This document shows, in pieces, positions 1 through 6,509 of a stretch of DNA of 6,512 nucleotides. The notes under the pieces are model-generated. The model was not told where the DNA came from. It made no database searches and worked only from the letters and a program-made list of their open reading frames with translations. This DNA comes from Pseudomonadota bacterium. GTDB lineage: Bacteria; Pseudomonadota; Alphaproteobacteria; Rhizobiales; Hyphomicrobiaceae. The position numbers and the translations under genes are program-made. Location of the stretch: positions 1 to 6,512 of the forward strand of contig JAEZHL010000290.1 of the NCBI GenBank assembly GCA_023416575.1, given 5' to 3'. How positions within the stretch are numbered: position 1 is the first letter of the stretch; every line of letters begins with the position of its first letter.

Positions 1-638
1 TCTTGCAGATGTCGCCGCATCTGCTCCTGTGCGCCACGAACATCCCCATTTTTGAGTTGCTCCAGAATGCGGTGGTGGTCGTTGCAGCGGCAGGCTGACC
101 GCTTGGATTTCTCGTAGACCGCGATGGCGACATCGCCCCGCGAAATCAGCTCGCGCAGGATCTCGACGAGAACGGGGTTGTCGAGCGCCGCGGCGAGCTG
201 CAGATGGAAAACCCCGGCCAGATGCATCGCCTCGCTTTTTCTGTTGCGCGCGTTGGCCTGCTCCTCCCGGTCGACGGTCCGCTTCATGTCGCGAAACAGC
301 GCCTTCGTGATCCGTCCGGCAAGTGCCTCGATCATATTGCATTCGATCAAGCGCCGGACGCTGTAGATGTGGCGCACCTCGGCCGCAGTCGGCATGGCAA
401 CCCGCATGCCGCGATTGGGCTCCTGGGTCACGAGGTGTTCGAGCATGAGCCGCTGGAGTGCCTGACGCACCAATGTGCGGCTGACCCCGAAGATGCGCGC
501 CAGATGCACTTCCGGCAGCCGCGTTCCAGGTGGAATCTGATGCTGAACGATCGCGTCGAACATCTGCTGATAGATGTGCTGGACGCGATCCATTGGCGGC
601 GCGACCCGACCATCCGAAATTGGCGCTTTTTGCTCCAT
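1..638 (-). CDS. GntR-family transcriptional regulator, FCD subfamily (3'-truncated by window edge)
   Basis: Seen: reading the minus strand from the ATG at 638-636 gives 212 codons open to the window edge with no stop, so the C-terminus is missing. Residues about 18-83 form a winged helix-turn-helix of GntR type: QQMFDAIVQHQIPPGTRLPE, then the recognition region LARIFGVSRTLVRQALQRL, then a wing around NRGMRV. Residues about 85-212 match the all-helical FCD ligand-binding domain, with FHLQLA (H145), DNPVLVEILREL, CNDHHRIL (H188/H189) and MRRHL (H210). Family knowledge: FCD regulators are usually 220-240 aa, so roughly 10-30 residues are missing; they bind small carboxylates or similar metabolites, often through a metal held by Asp/His residues. 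Inference: being divergent from the transporter operon, it probably regulates it and itself. Start choice is uncertain: in-frame ATGs also lie at 692 and 737, just downstream of an in-frame TAG. None has a strong Shine-Dalgarno; 638 is preferred because the extra N-terminus is not family-like and 692 lies inside the candidate operator. Confidence 0.88.
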   Translation of the reverse strand, partial: MEQKAPISDGRVAPPMDRVQHIYQQMFDAIVQHQIPPGTRLPEVHLARIFGVSRTLVRQALQRLMLEHLVTQEPNRGMRVAMPTAAEVRHIYSVRRLIECNMIEALAGRITKALFRDMKRTVDREEQANARNRKSEAMHLAGVFHLQLAAALDNPVLVEILRELISRGDVAIAVYEKSKRSACRCNDHHRILEQLKNGDVRGAQEQMRRHLQ

Positions 639-690
639 CTTTCGTATCCGGCTTCCCGCCCCGCCACGATTGTACCGCGCCTCGGACTCC

Positions 691-715
691 ATTGCATGCC
701 CATACTGTATGCAAT
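691..715. promoter_or_regulatory. Candidate regulator operator: nested palindromes
   Basis: Seen: a perfect 7-bp inverted repeat, ATTGCAT (691-697) and ATGCAAT (709-715), with an 11-bp spacer. Overlapping it is a perfect odd palindrome CATAC-T-GTATG (701-711) centred on 706. Known: GntR/FCD proteins bind as dimers to short AT-rich palindromes, commonly with GTAT/ATAC-like cores. Inference: this is the binding site of the divergent regulator. It lies 53 bp or more upstream of the regulator start chosen here and about 104 bp upstream of the binding-protein start, so it is well placed for autoregulation and possibly for control of the operon. Confidence 0.5.
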
Positions 716-765
716 CCGCACAAAAAACGTACGCCATCTGACACTAGCAAAGCGATACGGTTGAC

Positions 766-772
766 TGCATAC
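766..772. promoter_or_regulatory. Candidate second operator half-site (TGCATAC)
   Basis: TGCATAC on the plus strand repeats, in opposite orientation, the TGCATAC found on the minus strand at 713-707 inside the candidate operator. It overlaps the last base of TTGACT (761-766), a -35-like hexamer of the transporter operon, so a bound repressor here would block RNA polymerase. It is a short match without a clear palindromic partner, so it could be chance. Confidence 0.25.
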
Positions 773-804
773 TTTCCATCCGTTCCCTGATGTCGTCATA
801 GAAT

Positions 805-810
805 GGAGGA
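805..810 (+). promoter_or_regulatory. Strong ribosome binding site of the binding-protein gene
   Basis: GGAGGA lies 8 nt before the ATG at 819. It is the strongest Shine-Dalgarno in the window and fits the high expression usual for a periplasmic binding protein. Confidence 0.85.
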
Positions 811-818
811 GAGACGGA

Positions 819-2480
819 ATGAGACAGAAGTCGACGATACCTCGCCTGATCGCACCTGCAATCGGTGCCCTGGCCTTTGGCCTGCTGCACATTGCCAACG
901 CTGCGGCGCAGGAGAAAGTCTTGCGCATCGCCATGACGGCTGCCGACATTCCGAAGACGAACGGACAACCCGATCAAGGATTCGAAGGAAATCGCTTCAC
1001 TGGAATTCCGCTCTACGACAGCCTCACGCAGTGGGACCTTTCGTCGGCAGAAAAGCCGAGTATTCTGATCCCGGGCCTGGCGAGGGAATGGGCGGTCGAC
1101 AGCAAAGACACCACCAAGTGGATTTTCAAGCTGCGCCAGGGCGTCAAGTTCCATGACGGATCGGACCTCAAGGCCGATGCCATCGTCTGGAACGTCGAAA
1201 AGGTTCTGAAAAAGGATGCGCCACATTTTGCGCCGGATCAAATCGGCGTCACAATATCGCGCATGCCCAATCTCCTTTCCGCACGCGCCATCGACGACTA
1301 CACCGTGGAGCTGACGACCAAGGAGCCCGACAGCTTCCTTCCGATCAACCTCAGTAATTTGTTCATCGCGTCGCCCGCACATTGGAAAGCCAAGTTCGAC
1401 GCGCTCTCGAACGTGGCCGATCCGGCCGAGCGAGCCAAGCAGGCGTGGGCCGCGTTCGCGGCTGACGCATCCGGCTCCGGTCCCTTCAAAATGGTGAAGT
1501 TCACCCCGCGTGAACGGGTCGAGTACGCAAAGAACGACAACTACTGGGACGAGAAGCGCAGGCCGAAAATCGACCGAGTCGTGCTCCTGCCGATGCCGGA
1601 GGCCAACGCGCGCACCGCGGCGCTTCTGTCAGGACAAGTCGACTGGATCGAAAACCCAGCTCCGGATGCCGCAGACCTCATCAAAGGAAAGGGATTTGTC
1701 ATCTACGCCAACGCGCAGCCGCACGTCTGGCCATGGCAATTCTCCTTTGCCGAGGGTTCGCCCTGGACCGACAAGAGGGTGCGCTATGCCGCCAATCTCT
1801 GCGTCAACCGCGACGAGCTGAAGCAATTGCTGGGCGGGCTCATGGAAGTACCCAAGGGCACCGTGCCTCCCGGTCATCCCTGGTGGGGCAATCCGAAGTT
1901 CGACATCAAGTATGACCTCGCCGCGGCACAGAAGCTGATGAAGGAGGCCGGCTACGGACCGAACAAGCTCCTGAAAGTGAAGACGCTTACGTCGGCTTCC
2001 GGCTCCGGACAGATGCAGCCGATTCCAATGAACGAGTACCTGCAGCAGGCGCTGAAGGAGTGCTACTTCGACGTCGAGCTCGATGTCATCGAATGGAATG
2101 CGCTGTTCACCAACTGGCGCGCCGGCTCCAAGGATCCGACGTCCCGCGGTGCTCACGCCACCAACGTGACATTCGCAGCCATGGATCCGTTCTTCGCGAT
2201 GGTGCGGTTCACCTCGACCAAGACCTTCCCGCCGGTTTCGAATAACTGGGGCTACTTCGGCAACGATGAAATCGACAAGTTGATCGCCGATGCCCGGACC
2301 TCGTTCGCCGACGCGGATCGCGACGCGGCCCTGGCACGCTTGCACGCACGGATCGTGGAGGAAGCGCCCTTCCTCTGGGTGGCTCACGACGTCGGCCCGC
2401 GCGCCATCAGCCCGAAGGTGAAGAACGTCGTCCAGCCGAAGAGCTGGTTCATCGATCTGGCTCCCGTCACCATGGAGTAA
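819..2480 (+). CDS. ABC transporter substrate-binding protein, family 5 (Dpp/Opp-like)
   Basis: Role: periplasmic receptor that binds the ligand and delivers it to the permeases encoded downstream. Seen: 553 aa, within the usual 500-550 or so for this family. The N-terminus is a Sec signal peptide with basic residues (R2, K4, R9), a hydrophobic core at about 10-26 and a cleavage region ANAAA-QE, probably after residue 28 or 30. There is no lipobox cysteine, so the product should be soluble. SBP_bac_5 hallmarks follow: LIPGLAREW (83-91), WIFKLRQGVKFHDGS (101-115) with DAIVWNVEKVL after it, GSGPFKMVKF (219-228), YWDEKRRPKIDRV (242-254), ARTAALLSGQVDWIE (264-278) and VNRDEL (329-334). The mature protein has only two cysteines, C328 and C415, which might form a disulphide. 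The start is fixed by GGAGGA 8 nt upstream and by the signal peptide. First gene of the operon, divergent from the GntR regulator. The family binds peptides, opines, nickel chelates, glutathione and sugars; the ligand here is not identifiable by eye. Confidence 0.95.
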   Translation: MRQKSTIPRLIAPAIGALAFGLLHIANAAAQEKVLRIAMTAADIPKTNGQPDQGFEGNRFTGIPLYDSLTQWDLSSAEKPSILIPGLAREWAVDSKDTTKWIFKLRQGVKFHDGSDLKADAIVWNVEKVLKKDAPHFAPDQIGVTISRMPNLLSARAIDDYTVELTTKEPDSFLPINLSNLFIASPAHWKAKFDALSNVADPAERAKQAWAAFAADASGSGPFKMVKFTPRERVEYAKNDNYWDEKRRPKIDRVVLLPMPEANARTAALLSGQVDWIENPAPDAADLIKGKGFVIYANAQPHVWPWQFSFAEGSPWTDKRVRYAANLCVNRDELKQLLGGLMEVPKGTVPPGHPWWGNPKFDIKYDLAAAQKLMKEAGYGPNKLLKVKTLTSASGSGQMQPIPMNEYLQQALKECYFDVELDVIEWNALFTNWRAGSKDPTSRGAHATNVTFAAMDPFFAMVRFTSTKTFPPVSNNWGYFGNDEIDKLIADARTSFADADRDAALARLHARIVEEAPFLWVAHDVGPRAISPKVKNVVQPKSWFIDLAPVTME

Positions 2481-2488
2481 GGACACTT

Positions 2489-2507
2489 CCCGCTCTCGCA
2501 GAGTGGG
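2489..2507 (+). promoter_or_regulatory. Intergenic stem-loop 1
   Basis: CCCGCTCT (2489-2496) pairs with AGAGTGGG (2500-2507) around a 3-nt CGC loop, with one G-U wobble. It begins 8 nt after the stop codon of the binding-protein gene. No T-run follows, so it is not a canonical intrinsic terminator; a role in protecting the upstream mRNA 3' end is more likely. Confidence 0.5.
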
Positions 2508-2521
2508 TCCCGACGACAGGT

Positions 2522-2550
2522 CCGGCGCGATCATCTGCTAATCGCGCCGG
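2522..2550 (+). promoter_or_regulatory. Intergenic stem-loop 2 (perfect 10-bp inverted repeat)
   Basis: CCGGCGCGAT (2522-2531) and ATCGCGCCGG (2541-2550) are perfect reverse complements around a 9-nt loop; eight of the ten pairs are G-C. The following bases (CCTGCCCAGAAG) lack a U-tract. Inference: an mRNA-stabilising or partially attenuating hairpin between the binding-protein gene and the permease genes, of the kind known between binding-protein and permease genes in other ABC operons. A leaky terminator cannot be excluded. Confidence 0.65.
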
Positions 2551-2615
2551 CCTGCCCAGAAGTGGCTTCGGCTGCGAACCCGCGTGTCGCTTACGTCAGC
2601 CGGAGGGCCTCCGAT

Positions 2616-2620
2616 AAGGG
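2616..2620 (+). promoter_or_regulatory. Ribosome binding site that decides the first permease start
   Basis: AAGGG ends 8 nt before the ATG at 2629. It supports that start over the in-frame GTG at 2584, which would add 15 non-homologous-looking residues and has no comparable site. Confidence 0.65.
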
Positions 2621-2628
2621 ATGAGGCA

Positions 2629-3582
2629 ATGATCGTCTACACCTTGAAGCGCCTGTTCTTCAGCCTTCCGATCATGCTGGGGGTCGCGCTCGTATGCTTC
2701 ATTCTTGTCCACATTTCGCCAGGCGATCCCCTTGTGTCAGTGCTGCCGCCGGATGCCTCCGAAAATGTGCGCCAGCAGCTCCTTCAGCTCTACGGCTTCG
2801 ACCGGCCCTATCACGAGCAATTCCTGAAATGGCTGATGCGCGCTTTTCAGGGCGATCTCGGTACCTCCATCCGCACGAACAGGCCGGTGCTGACCGAGGT
2901 CAGCACTGCCGTCAAGAACACGCTGATGCTGGCCATTCTGGCAACGATCATCGGTTTCTTTCTGGGAATTCTTTTCGGCTTCGTCGCCGGATATTTTCGC
3001 GACACCTGGATCGACAAGCTGGTATCGACGATTGCTGCCGTCGGAGTATCGGTGCCGCATTACTGGCTCGGCATGGTGCTGGTGATCATCTTCGCGGCCC
3101 TGCTCGGATGGTTGCCGGCAACGGGCGCCGGACCCAATGGATCCGCGTCTTGGAACTGGGACTGGCAACATATCCAGTACCTGATCCTCCCCGCTGTCAC
3201 GATGTCAGTGATCCCGATGGGGATCATCACCCGCACGATACGCGCCCTCGTCGCCGAGATCCTGAGCCAGGAATTCATCGCCGGCTTGCATGCCAAGGGA
3301 CTGAGCGAATGGGGCGTGTTCAAGCATGTCGTCAAGAATGCCGCCCCAACAGCCCTGACGGTCATGGGCATTCAGCTCGGGTATCTGCTCGGCGGATCAA
3401 TTCTTATAGAAACAGTGTTTTCCTGGCCGGGCACAGGGCTACTGCTCAACGACGCCATCTTCCAGCGTGATCTGCCCTTGCTCCAGGGGACCATTCTGGT
3501 CCTGGCGCTGTTCTTCGTCGTCCTCAATCTTCTCGTCGATATCGTCCAGACCGCGCTCGATCCGCGCGTACAGCGGAGCTGA
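2629..3582 (+). CDS. ABC transporter permease, DppB/OppB type
   Basis: Role: inner-membrane permease forming half of the import channel, paired with the next gene product. Seen: 317 aa, typical for DppB-type proteins (about 305-340). The N-terminus has the family pattern YTLKRLFFSLPIMLGVALVC followed by HISPGDP (28-34). Six likely membrane segments lie at about 9-28, 98-121, 133-160, 183-204, 240-265 and 285-308. The cytoplasmic EAA-type loop that contacts the ATPase is at about 214-238: EFIAGLHAKGLSEWGVFKHV then VKNAAP. Also typical are SVPHYWLGM (141-149), VFSWPGTG (263-270) and the C-terminal DPRVQ. Start: the open frame extends to a GTG at 2584, but the ATG at 2629 has AAGGG 8 nt upstream and begins exactly where homologous proteins do. 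It follows a 148-bp hairpin-bearing gap after the binding-protein gene, and only 3 bp separate it from the second permease. Substrate specificity cannot be inferred. Confidence 0.95.
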   Translation: MIVYTLKRLFFSLPIMLGVALVCFILVHISPGDPLVSVLPPDASENVRQQLLQLYGFDRPYHEQFLKWLMRAFQGDLGTSIRTNRPVLTEVSTAVKNTLMLAILATIIGFFLGILFGFVAGYFRDTWIDKLVSTIAAVGVSVPHYWLGMVLVIIFAALLGWLPATGAGPNGSASWNWDWQHIQYLILPAVTMSVIPMGIITRTIRALVAEILSQEFIAGLHAKGLSEWGVFKHVVKNAAPTALTVMGIQLGYLLGGSILIETVFSWPGTGLLLNDAIFQRDLPLLQGTILVLALFFVVLNLLVDIVQTALDPRVQRS

Positions 3583-3585
3583 GCC

Positions 3586-4470
3586 ATGTTGATGACGAGT
3601 GACATCAAGGTTCTCGAGCCGGTAACGCGCTCGCCGAGCTACTGGGCGACGGTCTGGCGCCGCTTCCGGCGCGACCCCGTGGCCGTCGGCGCCGGTATCG
3701 TCATTTTGCTCATCATTCTCATGGCCATCCTTGCTCCGTATATTGCCCCGCAGGATCCCTACAAGGGCATGACGCTGCGGCGCTTGCGTCCGCCGGGCAC
3801 CGACGGCTTCCCGCTCGGGACGGACGAGCTCGGTCGGGACATGCTGAGCCGCCTCATTTATGGCTCCCGCCTGTCCCTCTTCATGGGTGTGACGCCCGTA
3901 TTCATGGCGCTGTTCTTCGGTTCGCTCATCGGCATCACGGCGGGCTATGTCGGCGGCTGGCTGAACACGATCCTGATGCGCACGATCGATGTGTTCTTCG
4001 CGTTTCCATCCGTTCTGCTGGCTATTGCGCTTTCTGGTGCGCTCGGCGCCGGCATTTTCAACGGTCTGTTATCGCTCACGATCGTCTTCATTCCGCCCAT
4101 CGCTCGGGTCGCCGAAAGTGTAACGACTGGCGTGCGCTCCCGCGACTATGTCGAGGCAGCGCGTGCGAGCGGTGCCGGAGCGCTGGCCATCATTCGAAAA
4201 CACGTGCTGGGCAACGTGCTCGGCCCGATCTTCGTTTACGCGATGAGCCTCATTGCAGTGTCGATGATCCTTGCATCGGGACTGTCGTTCCTCGGTCTCG
4301 GCGTCAGGCCACCCGAGCCGGAGTGGGGATTGATGCTGAATACCTTGCGAACGGCGATCTATACGCAGCCGCTGCTCTGCGCGCTGCCGGGCGTGATGAT
4401 CTTCATCACCTCGATTTCGTTCAACATGCTGACTGATGGATTGCGGTCGGCCATGGACATCAAGGCATAG
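3586..4470 (+). CDS. ABC transporter permease, DppC/OppC type
   Basis: Role: second half of the membrane channel, partner of the preceding permease. Seen: 294 aa, usual for DppC. The cytoplasmic N-terminus has WRRFRRDPVAVGAGIVILLI (24-43), leading into the first membrane segment at about 34-53. The family signature FPLGTDELGRDMLSRLIYGS (75-94) follows. Further membrane segments lie at about 100-121, 135-155, 158-178, 212-237 and 262-281. The EAA loop is DYVEAARASGAGALAIIRKH (187-206), and the C-terminal signatures are LSFLGLGVRPPEPEWG (233-248) and FNMLTDGLRSAMD (279-291). Start: the ATG at 3586 has GGAG at 3574-3577, 8 nt upstream, inside the end of the previous gene; a second in-frame ATG at 3592 is possible. 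The 3-bp gap upstream and 2-bp gap downstream indicate translational coupling. Confidence 0.95.
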   Translation: MLMTSDIKVLEPVTRSPSYWATVWRRFRRDPVAVGAGIVILLIILMAILAPYIAPQDPYKGMTLRRLRPPGTDGFPLGTDELGRDMLSRLIYGSRLSLFMGVTPVFMALFFGSLIGITAGYVGGWLNTILMRTIDVFFAFPSVLLAIALSGALGAGIFNGLLSLTIVFIPPIARVAESVTTGVRSRDYVEAARASGAGALAIIRKHVLGNVLGPIFVYAMSLIAVSMILASGLSFLGLGVRPPEPEWGLMLNTLRTAIYTQPLLCALPGVMIFITSISFNMLTDGLRSAMDIKA

Positions 4471-4472
4471 CA

Positions 4473-5495
4473 ATGGCCGCGGATCAGACATCCTCCCGCC
4501 CGCTGCTCGAGGTGGTCGATCTCGTCAAGCATTTTCCGATCCGATCGGGCCTCCTCGGTCGCACCACGGCCGCCGTACGCGCGGTCGATGGCGTGACGTT
4601 CAGCGTCCGCGCCGGCGAGACCGTCGGCATCGTCGGCGAATCCGGATGCGGCAAGTCCACGACGGCGCGCCTCATCATGCGCCTGATCGAAGCTGACGCG
4701 GGCGATATTCGCTTCGACGGGAATGTCATCGGCTCGCGGCGGATGCCCTGGAAGACCTTCCGCCGCCAGGTTCAGATGGTGTTCCAGGATAGCTACGCGT
4801 CCCTGAACCCACGGCTCACGATCGAAGAGTCGATCGCCTTTGCGCCTACAGTCCATGGCGTTTCTGGTCTCGATGCAATCGCGCGGGCACGTCAGCTGCT
4901 CGATCGGGTCGGCCTCGAGCCTCAGCGTTTCGCCGGTCGCTACCCGCACGAGCTTTCGGGTGGACAGCGTCAGCGGGTCAACATTGCGCGCGCGCTCGCG
5001 CTCGAGCCCCGCATTCTCATTCTGGACGAAGCCGTATCTGCACTCGACAAATCCGTGGAGGCGCAGGTTCTCAATCTGCTGCTCGATCTCAAGGATGAGT
5101 TCGGCCTGACCTATATCTTCATCAGCCACGATCTCGAGGTCGTGCGCTTCATGTCGACCCGGGTCCTGGTGATGTACCTCGGCAAAGTCGTCGAGTTGGG
5201 GCCGACCCAGTCGCTCTACACAGGCAGCTGTCATCCCTACACGACGGCGCTGCTCGGATCGATGCTGTCGATGGATCCGGATCGGCGCACGCTGGAGGCG
5301 CCGCTAGCGGGCGATCCACCCAACCCCATCAATCCTCCTTCAGGGTGCAGGTTTCGGACGCGGTGTGTGGATGCGGAAGCCGTCTGCAGCGCGGTCGAGC
5401 CTGCGATTTCAGCGGCGGGATTGGATCATTCGGCAGCCTGTCACATGGTGATTGCCGGATCGGGCCATTCCCAGGCAAGAGGCAAGGCCGCATGA
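4473..5495 (+). CDS. ABC transporter ATP-binding protein, DppF/OppF type
   Basis: Role: one of two nucleotide-binding subunits that power import through the permease pair. Seen: 340 aa. Walker A is GESGCGKST (55-63), the Q-loop glutamine is Q105 in QMVFQDSYASLNPR, the signature is LSGGQRQRVNIARALALEP (161-179), Walker B is ILILDE (181-186) and the switch histidine is H219 in FISHD, so the ATPase is predicted active. The C-terminal oligopeptide/dipeptide domain contains HPYT (254-257) and a four-cysteine motif at C292, C298, C305 and C323. The Walker A GESGCGKST, an N-terminus with HFPIRSG, and QDSYASLNPR point to the F-type subunit, whereas the canonical gene order puts the D-type first. Position 187 is Ala where Pro (DEPVSALD) is commonest, a conservative variant. 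Start at 4473 is supported by AAGG (4462-4465) 7 nt upstream; the end overlaps the next gene by 4 nt. Confidence 0.95.
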   Translation: MAADQTSSRPLLEVVDLVKHFPIRSGLLGRTTAAVRAVDGVTFSVRAGETVGIVGESGCGKSTTARLIMRLIEADAGDIRFDGNVIGSRRMPWKTFRRQVQMVFQDSYASLNPRLTIEESIAFAPTVHGVSGLDAIARARQLLDRVGLEPQRFAGRYPHELSGGQRQRVNIARALALEPRILILDEAVSALDKSVEAQVLNLLLDLKDEFGLTYIFISHDLEVVRFMSTRVLVMYLGKVVELGPTQSLYTGSCHPYTTALLGSMLSMDPDRRTLEAPLAGDPPNPINPPSGCRFRTRCVDAEAVCSAVEPAISAAGLDHSAACHMVIAGSGHSQARGKAA

Positions 5496-6502
5496 ACCGA
5501 TCGCAGCCCATTCTCAAGATCGAGAAACTTCGTGTCACCTTTACGGGCGGCAGCAAGCCGGTAACTGCCGTCGACGGTGTCGATCTTTCACTCGGCTCCG
5601 GCGAAGTAGTAGCGCTTCTGGGCGAGTCCGGCTCCGGCAAAAGCGTGACTCTGCGCTCCATCCTCCGCCTGCACCGGCCGTCGACAACACTGATCGAAGG
5701 TCGCATCACTGTCGCTGGCACTGACGTTCTTGCGCTTACAGGTTCGGCTCTGAGCAGTTTCCGCGGCAAGACCGTATCGATGATTTTCCAGGAGCCGATG
5801 CTGGCGATGGATCCGGTCTATACGGTGGGCCGCCAGATCACAGAGGCCATCCGGAAACACGAGCGCATCAGCGAAATGGATGCCAGAAAGCGCGCCCTGG
5901 AGATGTTCGAGCGTGTCCGAATCCCGAGTGCGGCGCGCCGGCTCGACAATTATCCGCACGAGATGTCCGGCGGCATGCGTCAGCGCGCCATGATAGCCCT
6001 TGCCCTTGCCTGCCGTCCCCAGATCCTGCTTGCTGACGAACCCACGACGGCGCTCGACGCAACGGTTCAGGTCCAGATCCTGCTGCTCCTACGAGAGTTG
6101 CAGCGCGAATTCGGGCTGTCTGTCATTTTCGTAACCCATGACATCGGCGTTGCGGTCGAGGTCGCCGACCGGATTTCGGTCATGTACGCCGGGCGCATCG
6201 TCGAGATCGGACCCGTGCGGGACATCATCCGCACGCCACGCCATCCCTATACGCTCGGCCTGCTGTCGACGCGCGGCCATGGCGGAAGCCTGTCGGGAAC
6301 CCGTCTTCCGGCGATCGCCGGCAACCCACCCGATCTCACCAATCTGCCGCCCGGTTGCGCCTTCGGTCCCCGCTGCCCGCTGATGACGGAAGCATGCAGC
6401 GTCGCTGCGCCCGAACCCGTCGATTTAGGCGGCGATCATCTTGCGCGGTGCATCCGCACGGCGGACACGTTGCAGGGATTGCGGCTGCATCCAACTGCCT
6501 GA
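5492..6502 (+). CDS. ABC transporter ATP-binding protein, DppD/OppD type
   Basis: Role: second nucleotide-binding subunit, expected to heterodimerise with the preceding ATPase. Seen: 336 aa. Walker A is GESGSGKS (44-51), the Q-loop glutamine is Q100 in SMIFQEPMLAMDPVYTVGRQ, the signature is MSGGMRQRAMIALALACRP (158-176), Walker B is ILLADE (178-183) and the switch histidine is H216 in FVTHD. HPYTLGLL (251-258) and a four-cysteine motif (C289, C295, C302, C320) mark the C-terminal oligopeptide/dipeptide domain. EPMLAMDPVYTVG and MSGGMRQR are typical of D-type subunits. Start: the frame is open back to 5345, but the ATG at 5492 overlaps the previous stop as ATGA, has AAGAGG (5477-5482) 9 nt upstream, and gives a family-like N-terminus (ILKIEKLRVTF). 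Translation is therefore probably coupled to the upstream ATPase gene. Confidence 0.95.
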   Translation: MNRSQPILKIEKLRVTFTGGSKPVTAVDGVDLSLGSGEVVALLGESGSGKSVTLRSILRLHRPSTTLIEGRITVAGTDVLALTGSALSSFRGKTVSMIFQEPMLAMDPVYTVGRQITEAIRKHERISEMDARKRALEMFERVRIPSAARRLDNYPHEMSGGMRQRAMIALALACRPQILLADEPTTALDATVQVQILLLLRELQREFGLSVIFVTHDIGVAVEVADRISVMYAGRIVEIGPVRDIIRTPRHPYTLGLLSTRGHGGSLSGTRLPAIAGNPPDLTNLPPGCAFGPRCPLMTEACSVAAPEPVDLGGDHLARCIRTADTLQGLRLHPTA

Positions 6503-6509
6503 GGCTCTG

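Larger units (their letters stand above)
639..818. promoter_or_regulatory. Divergent intergenic control region
   Basis: This 180-bp region separates the divergent regulator and transporter genes and must contain both promoters, unless the regulator starts further upstream at 692 or 737. It is more AT-rich in its middle (about 700-775) than the flanking genes. It contains the palindromes described separately and a TTGACT at 761-766 that resembles a -35 element for the plus-strand operon. No convincing -10 hexamer lies 16-18 nt downstream of it, so promoter positions are not assigned. Confidence 0.6.

Noticed and set aside
204..764. Plus-strand open frame (186 codons) opposite the regulator
   Set aside because: Shadow of the GntR gene on the other strand, which carries clear winged-helix and FCD motifs.
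761..790. Full sigma-70-type promoter with -35 TTGACT
   Set aside because: No acceptable -10 hexamer lies 16-18 nt downstream (the bases there read TTCCCTGAT), so only the -35-like element is mentioned.
744..1382. Minus-strand open frame (212 codons) overlapping the divergent region and the 5' end of the binding-protein gene
   Set aside because: It overlaps the signal-peptide coding region and the strong ribosome binding site of the real gene and has no domain signature.
1629..2534. Long minus-strand open frame (301 codons) across the binding-protein gene
   Set aside because: It is antisense to a clear family-5 binding protein, has a low-complexity Arg/Gly/His-rich composition typical of GC-rich shadow frames, and has no recognisable domain.
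2522..2550. Classical rho-independent terminator after the binding-protein gene
   Set aside because: The stem is strong but no T-run follows, and the permease and ATPase genes that complete the transporter continue downstream on the same strand.
2584..2628. GTG start adding 15 residues to the first permease
   Set aside because: The extension is unlike the family N-terminus, whereas AAGGG lies 8 nt before the ATG at 2629.
4359..5234. Long minus-strand open frame (291 codons) across the permease/ATPase junction
   Set aside because: Antisense shadow spanning two well-supported genes; no family-like motifs.
5345..5491. N-terminal extension of the second ATPase by 49 codons
   Set aside because: It lies wholly inside the preceding ATPase gene. 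The ATG at 5492 has the ATGA overlap, a ribosome binding site and the family-like N-terminus.
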